The notes under the pieces: generated by a model | Seen by the model: only the letters and a program-made list of their open reading frames with translations | The model's database searches: none | Told to the model about the DNA's origin: nothing | Part shown: piece after piece, positions 58,563-64,000 of the stretch | How positions within the stretch are numbered: the first letter of the stretch is position 1 | How the letters are laid out: the number at the start of each line of letters is the position of its first letter | Made by a program: the position numbers and the translations under genes | Source: Malachius bipustulatus | Taxonomy: Eukaryota > Arthropoda > Insecta > Coleoptera > Melyridae | DNA: 64,000 nt | Direction of reading: 5' to 3' | Assembly (NCBI GenBank): GCA_910589415.1 | Contig: OU342639.1 | Span: forward strand, 5,774,268 to 5,838,267

Positions 58563-58655
58563 ATAGGTATTTATATACTTATATATTTTAATTTTTAAAT
58601 AACGGTGTATAAATAGGTATTTATATACTTATATATTTTAATTTTTAAATAACGG
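58563..58655 (+). repeat. Tandem duplication of a 43-base unit
   Basis: ataggtatttatatacttat and the following 23 bases occur at 58563-58605 and again, identical, at 58613-58655, with a 7-base spacer. The identity suggests a recent duplication. Confidence 0.92.
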
Positions 58656-58954
58656 ACTTCATCATGTAAAACAAAACTGCTTCGCTATATGTGGCCAGTA
58701 AATTAGAAATACATTAATCAAAATAAATATTTGCGCAATTTACCAATACATGGACAGGTTTGAAATCCGTGAGAGATTTGGTTCAAGTTGTTTAAGTTAC
58801 CTTACTTAAGTAAATTATTACCGACTTAAGATAGAACATTGCAAGGTGATTCCAGAGAGGATATTTTGCAAAGTTAATGCCACTTCGGCTTCTTTTATCA
58901 GAAACAAAGACAGTCCAGTTATTTGACTTTTGTCAAAAATGGTGTACTTAAGTA

Positions 58955-58980
58955 TAGTAGTAGTAGTAGTAGTAGTAGTA
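58955..58980 (+). repeat. TAG trinucleotide microsatellite
   Basis: About eight tag units in an otherwise unremarkable stretch. Confidence 0.93.
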
Positions 58981-59120
58981 CGGTTTGACTAATAATAAGC
59001 CATTGATAAAATCGGGAAAAAAAGAACTAGAAAAAGCTGCAGGATAAATTTAAAATAAAAACAAGAAGATGAGAAAGTTCATGACAGAAATCGTCATCCA
59101 GAAGAACAACAAAAAATAAG

Positions 59121-59403
59121 TAGAAACTAAATTAATGACACCTGCCATGTGTATTTTCTTCAAGTGAAACAGAAACGGCAAGAGATGGAATCAACGACAC
59201 GGCGAACGAGCGCAATGACTGCAATAAGACGAGAGGCATGAGGATGGGGTTAGCACGCCGCCGCTGCCGCCGCCACGCCGCCCCCTGCACATCGGATTCC
59301 ACTGATTCCAGAGTGGTCCAGCTGAGTGCGCGAACGTCTGCGCGGCGGTGAAGCCCGCTCCAGTGTGGATGTGGGAGTGTGGGGCCGATCCCCAACCGCG
59401 GCC
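59121..59403 (+). promoter_or_regulatory. GC-rich promoter and 5' leader
   Basis: The sequence changes sharply to GC- and CpG-rich (gccgccgctgccgccgccac at about 59257). It leads into a strong start context (cgcggccatgg). This is typical of the first exon of a conserved gene. The exact transcription start is unknown. Confidence 0.5.
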
Positions 59404-59772
59404 ATGGATAGAGTGCTGAAACGAGTGTGCTTCACCAAACGGGCCGCATCACAAGCGAAGGTCCAGGAGACGACGGCCGATCAGGAAGAGGGCTCCCAGG
59501 CACGTCGCCGACGCCGTCGCAGCGCGTCCCGTCGCCGCCCACCGCATGGCCCCGCAGCGGGCACCACTTCCGAGGCCGGTGGCACCAGTAAAACACGCGG
59601 CCTCTTCAATATCGATTGGGACTCCGTCAGGGAGTGCAAGTCCTGCAAGTCCAGAGCCATCACCAGGAGGTTCTGCAGCAAGAGGACCGACAATCAGTTG
59701 TACAGATCTAATAGTTTCAAGTTTGAGAGGTTTATACGCGGTAACGAGGAAACGTCTACGCTGGGCAAAAAG
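59404..59772 (+). CDS. Probable first coding exon of an unrecognised gene
   Basis: The frame starts at an ATG in a strong context (gccatgg) and runs 123 codons to a good donor (aaaaag|gtacga at 59772/59773), after which the frame soon stops in A+T-rich sequence. The protein begins MDRVLKRVCFTKRAASQAKV, has a highly basic run (ARRRRRRSASRRRPP), a Gly/Pro/Thr-rich linker, and a more structured stretch with paired cysteines (DWDSVRECKSCKSRAITRRF, FKFERFIRGNEETSTLGKK). GC content is much higher than the surroundings, as in a conserved coding exon. I do not recognise the family. Later exons must lie beyond the window or in sequence I could not assign. Confidence 0.6.
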
Positions 59773-59859
59773 GTACGAAAACCGGATGACGATGATGAGG
59801 GGTTTTCCCTCCAAAATTACAATTACGCACCGGTTTTTTACCTTGTCCACTCATCTTAA

Positions 59860-62200
59860 TCTTATTATTAATTGTTTCTCGATTCTTGCGTAATGATAAT
59901 AATAATGACGATGAATATTATGCTAATGTTGGTCCTCGGTGCAGTTGTTCGTTTTTTTTTAACATGAAGACATTCCAAGTACCTACCAAGACCGAGGCAA
60001 CGGCTGAAAGAAATAAATTAAACTCCTTTACAGATAATTTCCATTTTCATCTTCCATAATTTATGGATTACTTTACTACCTACTTGTTTAGGTATAGGTA
60101 TATATAGGTAATCCATCAAAATGATGAAATTAAAATGACTTCGCTTGTCGTTACTTCCCTTTTACCTCTTAATATCTGTCTGGAATTATTGGAAAGCCAA
60201 TCAGTTACGAATACCTAATAGATAAACGTACATTCTGAAGCTTTTTCCTTACCTACTTACTTAATTTAGTTTATGGAGCAGATTAATACACTTTTATTTT
60301 GACGCAAAAAACGCAGAGATGCATTAGTTTTCCCAAAAATAGAAACACCTCACTTGCGGCGATCAAACGATCGAAGCGATAATCTCTTGACAAACTCTCC
60401 CATGCTCGTGTCATGTTAACTAAAGTTTTGTCAGAGAAAAAATGTTTTATGGTTACGGAACACGGAAACGCACGATAGAAATAAATTCGCAAGCTATTTC
60501 CTAAAACGAAATCTGTCGGAAAATTAAAACAATGTGAGATCACACTCATAAAAAACATCTGCAGCGTTAAATCTTCACCATAATGACATTATTACTGAGC
60601 CGAGATACTAAATAATGCAATTGCTAATGGTCTGTTTACGCAACTCTATATATGGAATGACCACATAAAATTTATTCCATATAGAAGTGTAACAGCTATA
60701 TGGAAGTCTTATTTTGATTGAAAAATATTATTTTTTGTCTCTCATGATTTTTCATGAAAAGTGGGTTCCCGAGGATCAAAAATATTCAAACCATTTTTTG
60801 CTCTCATACTCTACTCAAACCAAGTGTTGAGATACTTTTGGGCGAGACGGTTTTATTTACTCTCGCATTTGATCACAATGGACGTAAACATAAAGTTGTT
60901 AAGCACCTGGTTCCGGAACTGGTAACCAAAACCTCTTCAAAATCATTCAAAGAACTCCTGCTTAATTTTCCTAATATGGTCAAGAAAATGAACGGACTTG
61001 GTAACGGTATGCAGTCAAATAATTGCAGCTTACCAGAAAATCTGCTGGGAGCCTTATTTAAGTCATCTGCTGTCGCATTTCTGCTTAACCACGGACGAAA
61101 CAAAGTCTGTAGCCGCCTGTTTGAGATCGATGAATTCTAAAATAACAACCGCTTCTTTTTACTGTTAATGGTCTAGACAAATAGTCGCTATTTTGTCCTG
61201 CATGTAGTTAAAAGTTATATTTTCTAGGTAATCTGCTCGCAACTTTTTTTAATCTTTTGATCGGTGACGTTTTTGAGGTTGCAACAGAAACTTTGGAGCA
61301 GGCTGCTGGAATTCTGTATAATATTCAGACCTTTATTTGGCCTCCAGAATCGAGACAGGAGTATCTAAACAGTCATTCGTAAAATTGTAGAAGGGTTTCA
61401 TTCATAACTTCATACCACATTCAACGATTACAGGACCTCTGATCTAAGCTATTTTTGCCCTGACCATATTTGTGGTACGATTAGAGTTGTGTCCTCGAAG
61501 TGACATAAATACAACGCCTCGCCTGTAAATGTAGGTACATAAATAAATAATTAAATAAGTTTTAATAAATAAATAAATAACTATATTAAAGTAAAGTCTG
61601 GGAATTTAAACATTATAATAAAAAAAAATTTTTGGTAGAGAATGCATCATATAATCGAAAAGGGTTATTTTCGTCCCTAGGGTGCCAAAACTATTTGCCG
61701 TAGATTTTGAAAGTCTTGGCACTTTTTCAATTCCCATTCTAAACTTGATATTTCCGGATTTTTAAGTGTCACCACACGTATTTTAATTAAACGTCAGCTA
61801 AAATCCAAAGAAGCCTTCCGATTTGTTGCAGAAATTGCAGAAAGTTGTTCAGAAAATAATTTTTATATTTTAACATTACGGAATTTTGTAAGAAGTTCGA
61901 ACTTACAATAATGTGGTTATATAATATGTGGTTTTTTACAAGTAGTTTTTATTTTGCCTCATAATCAAAATTGACTTTTGATTATAATAAATTGACATGT
62001 CAAATGTCTGCTGTAACTTCTGTAACAAAAATCTACAATAATTGACAATCTAGATATAGTCACTTAATATTGTCATTTGTCATTTGTGAATTTTGAAGTT
62101 TCAGGTAATAATTAATTAAATGTCAATTTAAAACAATGTTTTGAATCTATTTATAGATTCCCCTATTATAGATAACCTCTAATTTTTTTAACGGGAAGTA
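59860..62200. other. Intron or intergenic region, weak open frame only
   Basis: If the exon at 59404-59772 is real, this is its first intron. A plus-strand open frame at 60754-61140 (128 residues, containing VEILLGETVLFTLAFDHNGR and LVPELVTKTSSKSFKELLLN) has near-normal composition, but no domain that I recognise and no clear splice context. It could be chance or a transposon remnant. Confidence 0.35.
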
Positions 62201-62229
62201 GGGGTTGTGATACCTCATTTGAAAGGCCT

Positions 62230-63780
62230 CTAGTTCAGTGAAATTGGCACCCAAGTGGGAATGTTTATCAAATGCACAGGGAATCGTTTTCCCAATAAAA
62301 ATTTATGTTTGTCAACCCTTCAAAAAAAGTTACGAAGTTAAAAAAATACTTTTTTTGTAGGGTGGGCAAATGAAAATTTTGATTGGACAAACGGTGACAA
62401 ACTACGAAGGCGTAGAAGCGCCACACCAGTTTTATTTTTAAAATTCCGAGTTTAAACTCGGAATCAGGGCCGGGCCTAGCAGGTCTGCCGTGCGTGCCAG
62501 CACGCATGCGGCAAGTTCATAGGGGCGGCGGGCGGAAGCAAGAATACAATCATAATTCATAACAATAAGAAAAAATATCAAAATATCATGAAGATTTAGT
62601 TATGCGTATACCCAAGGAAGCGGGGGGCGCGTACAGCATCCTGGGCATTTTTCCATAATATGTATTCAGATCAGGGCCTTTGTAACCAAAGGGCTAAATA
62701 GGGCTGTATAACCCAGGGGCTCAAGTTTTTTGGGGCACAATTCTTTATCAAAGTATTTTTTTTTGTTATTTATTAGTCATTTAGTTATAGTTTTCATATC
62801 CGAGTAAATTTTTAATTAGTGGGAAATTTGAACATTGAAAATAATTTCGCCTGCGGCGCATTTTCTTTGAAGTCTGACAAATATTACCTACTGGTATTAA
62901 GTTAAGAATCCATACTGCACTAACTTTGTAATCCATCAGTCGTCACTGACTTGTTCCCGGCGGCGTTAGCCAACCTATGTATTTTCTTATGAAAAAGGGC
63001 GCATTATTTTCAGTGGCCCTCGGGCGCCGAATATCTTAGGACGGCTATGGCCTGTGCGGACTACCCGCGGAACGCCGAACCCGATTCAGCTGGTTGGATA
63101 ATAAAAGCAGTTTTCTAATTCTGTATCTCAAAAGTTAAGACTTTTAGGACATACGTTCTTATGAAGTTTTCTTCTTAAAATGGACTCAGAAATCACCCCC
63201 TTTAGATATTGACATTCAATTACAAAACACCCTGTATAGGTATTGTCCGGCGGCCCGTGTGGTCCTTCAAACGTAACGTAAAAATGTATACCAGTATAAA
63301 TGTAGTTATTGCTTAGTGTGATTAACATTTCCGCACTTGTTTTTTTCCAAAATTTTCTCTCGATCCCTCCTCATTCTTGTAGGATATATTCGGTATCCCC
63401 CAAACCGTCCAGCGCAGCAGAATTTACCTAATGTAATAAATTATGCGCATTTCGATTGGTGTTTAATTTTGACCCACAAGAAATTTCTTTTTGCCCTCCC
63501 TTAGATAGACATTTCTTCTTACGAGGGGGGGGGGGGCAATTTTTGTATCGGCATGAAGACGACAAATAGTCTAGGCCCGGCTCTGCACGGAATTCCGAGT
63601 TTAAAGTCGGAATTCTTAGTTTGATCTCGGAATTCCGAGTTTAAAGTCGGAATTCCGAGTTTAACTTGGAATTTTAAAAATAAAACTGGTGTGGCGCTTC
63701 TACGCCTTCGTAACAAACGAATGCCGTTTGAAAATTAATGAAATAGGTTCATGAGGGTGCCGACTTCACTGAGCTAAGCT
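62230..63780. mobile_element. Large inverted-repeat element with nested short palindromes
   Basis: Outer arms near 62232-62254 (agttcagtgaaattggcacc) and 63745-63775, and inner arms near 62398-62480 and 63573-63715 (cgaaggcgtagaagcgccac, accagttttatttttaaaat), face each other over about 1.5 kb. Next to the inner arms, aattccgagttt/aaactcggaatt units repeat, once on the left and about three times on the right. There is no recognised coding sequence. A g-run (63525-63536) lies inside. Confidence 0.7.
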
Positions 63781-64000
63781 CTTCTTATTCTCTAATCAAA
63801 AATGTTACTGTTTTACATTTATTGTAAAAAAATTGTCAATCAATTTTTTTTTTTTTTGTATCTTTTTAGTTAATAATATTGAAAAAGAACACTGATATTG
63901 TTTTTGCTAGCCTGCAAGAACAAAAGTTGTGTTTTTCGTTTCATGTAGGCAATTTCTTCAAGCAGATCGTTACTGTTTGCAATAAATATTTAAACCACAG

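Larger units (their letters stand above)
56640..59120. other. Intergenic region, no gene seen
   Basis: Open frames at 57393-57611 (+) and 58007-58381 (-) have no recognisable domain and unremarkable composition. Simple repeats occur near its end. Confidence 0.45.

Noticed and set aside
59132..59850. Minus-strand open frames of 62-133 codons near the GC-rich exon
   Set aside because: GC-rich sequence lacks stops on both strands. The plus frame has the strong start context and splice donor, so the minus frames are shadows.

Overview
The window is a piece of an arthropod, almost certainly insect, nuclear genome. Genes have introns with GT-AG junctions, the DNA is very A+T-rich, the motif taggta/tacctac recurs throughout, and the transposon mix (mag-like and other Ty3/Gypsy LTR elements, RTE and CR1/Jockey-like LINEs, PIF/Harbinger, many TA-flanked foldback MITEs) is typical of insects. 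I cannot fix the order from sequence alone. There are no bacterial-type operons and no CRISPR array, and I recognised no rRNA or tRNA gene.

Layout. (1) 1-3 kb: non-coding, with one inverted-repeat element (about 1305-2110). (2) 3002-4306: a complete three-exon GATAD1-type GATA zinc-finger gene on +. (3) 6658-9581: a complete five-exon ubiquilin gene on -, tail-to-tail with GATAD1. (4) 10021-10785: a PIF/Harbinger element with exact TAA target duplications, just upstream of ubiquilin. (5) 10.8-15.3 kb: A+T-rich intergenic DNA. (6) About 15.3-56.6 kb: one long + strand gene. It has a probable 5' UTR exon near 15.4-16.03 kb, coding exons 19101-20485, 44919-45143, 48252-48632 and 50261-50417, and a long A+T-rich 3' region. 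The four coding exons join in phase into a 715-residue protein with a Q/N-rich linker and two well-structured blocks. I do not recognise its family. (7) 59404-59772: a probable first coding exon of another + strand gene behind a GC-rich promoter. (8) 62.2-63.8 kb: a large inverted-repeat element.

The 24.4-kb intron of the long gene (20486-44918) is mostly transposons, nested like Russian dolls. A decayed, internally deleted Gypsy element (about 24.6-40.69 kb) has a mag-like Gypsy element (26139-40356, 5-bp duplication ATAAC, tRNA-Ser-type primer site) inside its 5' LTR. The mag-like element carries four further insertions: a TA-flanked MITE in the integrase region (27476-28112), a 7.6-kb inverted-repeat element in the RNase H region (28643-36233), a Harbinger-like element between protease and RT (about 37223-37968), and a foldback element in gag (39438-40018). 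The 7.6-kb insert contains a decayed LINE (about 29.09-34.7 kb), and that LINE is split by a 1-kb near-perfect hairpin MITE (29880-30882). The order of insertion can be read directly from which element interrupts which.

No new enzymatic or defence system is evident. The items most worth follow-up are the unrecognised 715-aa gene, the dateable nested transposon stack in its intron, the hairpin MITE family with three copies in the window, and the unassigned first exon at 59.4 kb.
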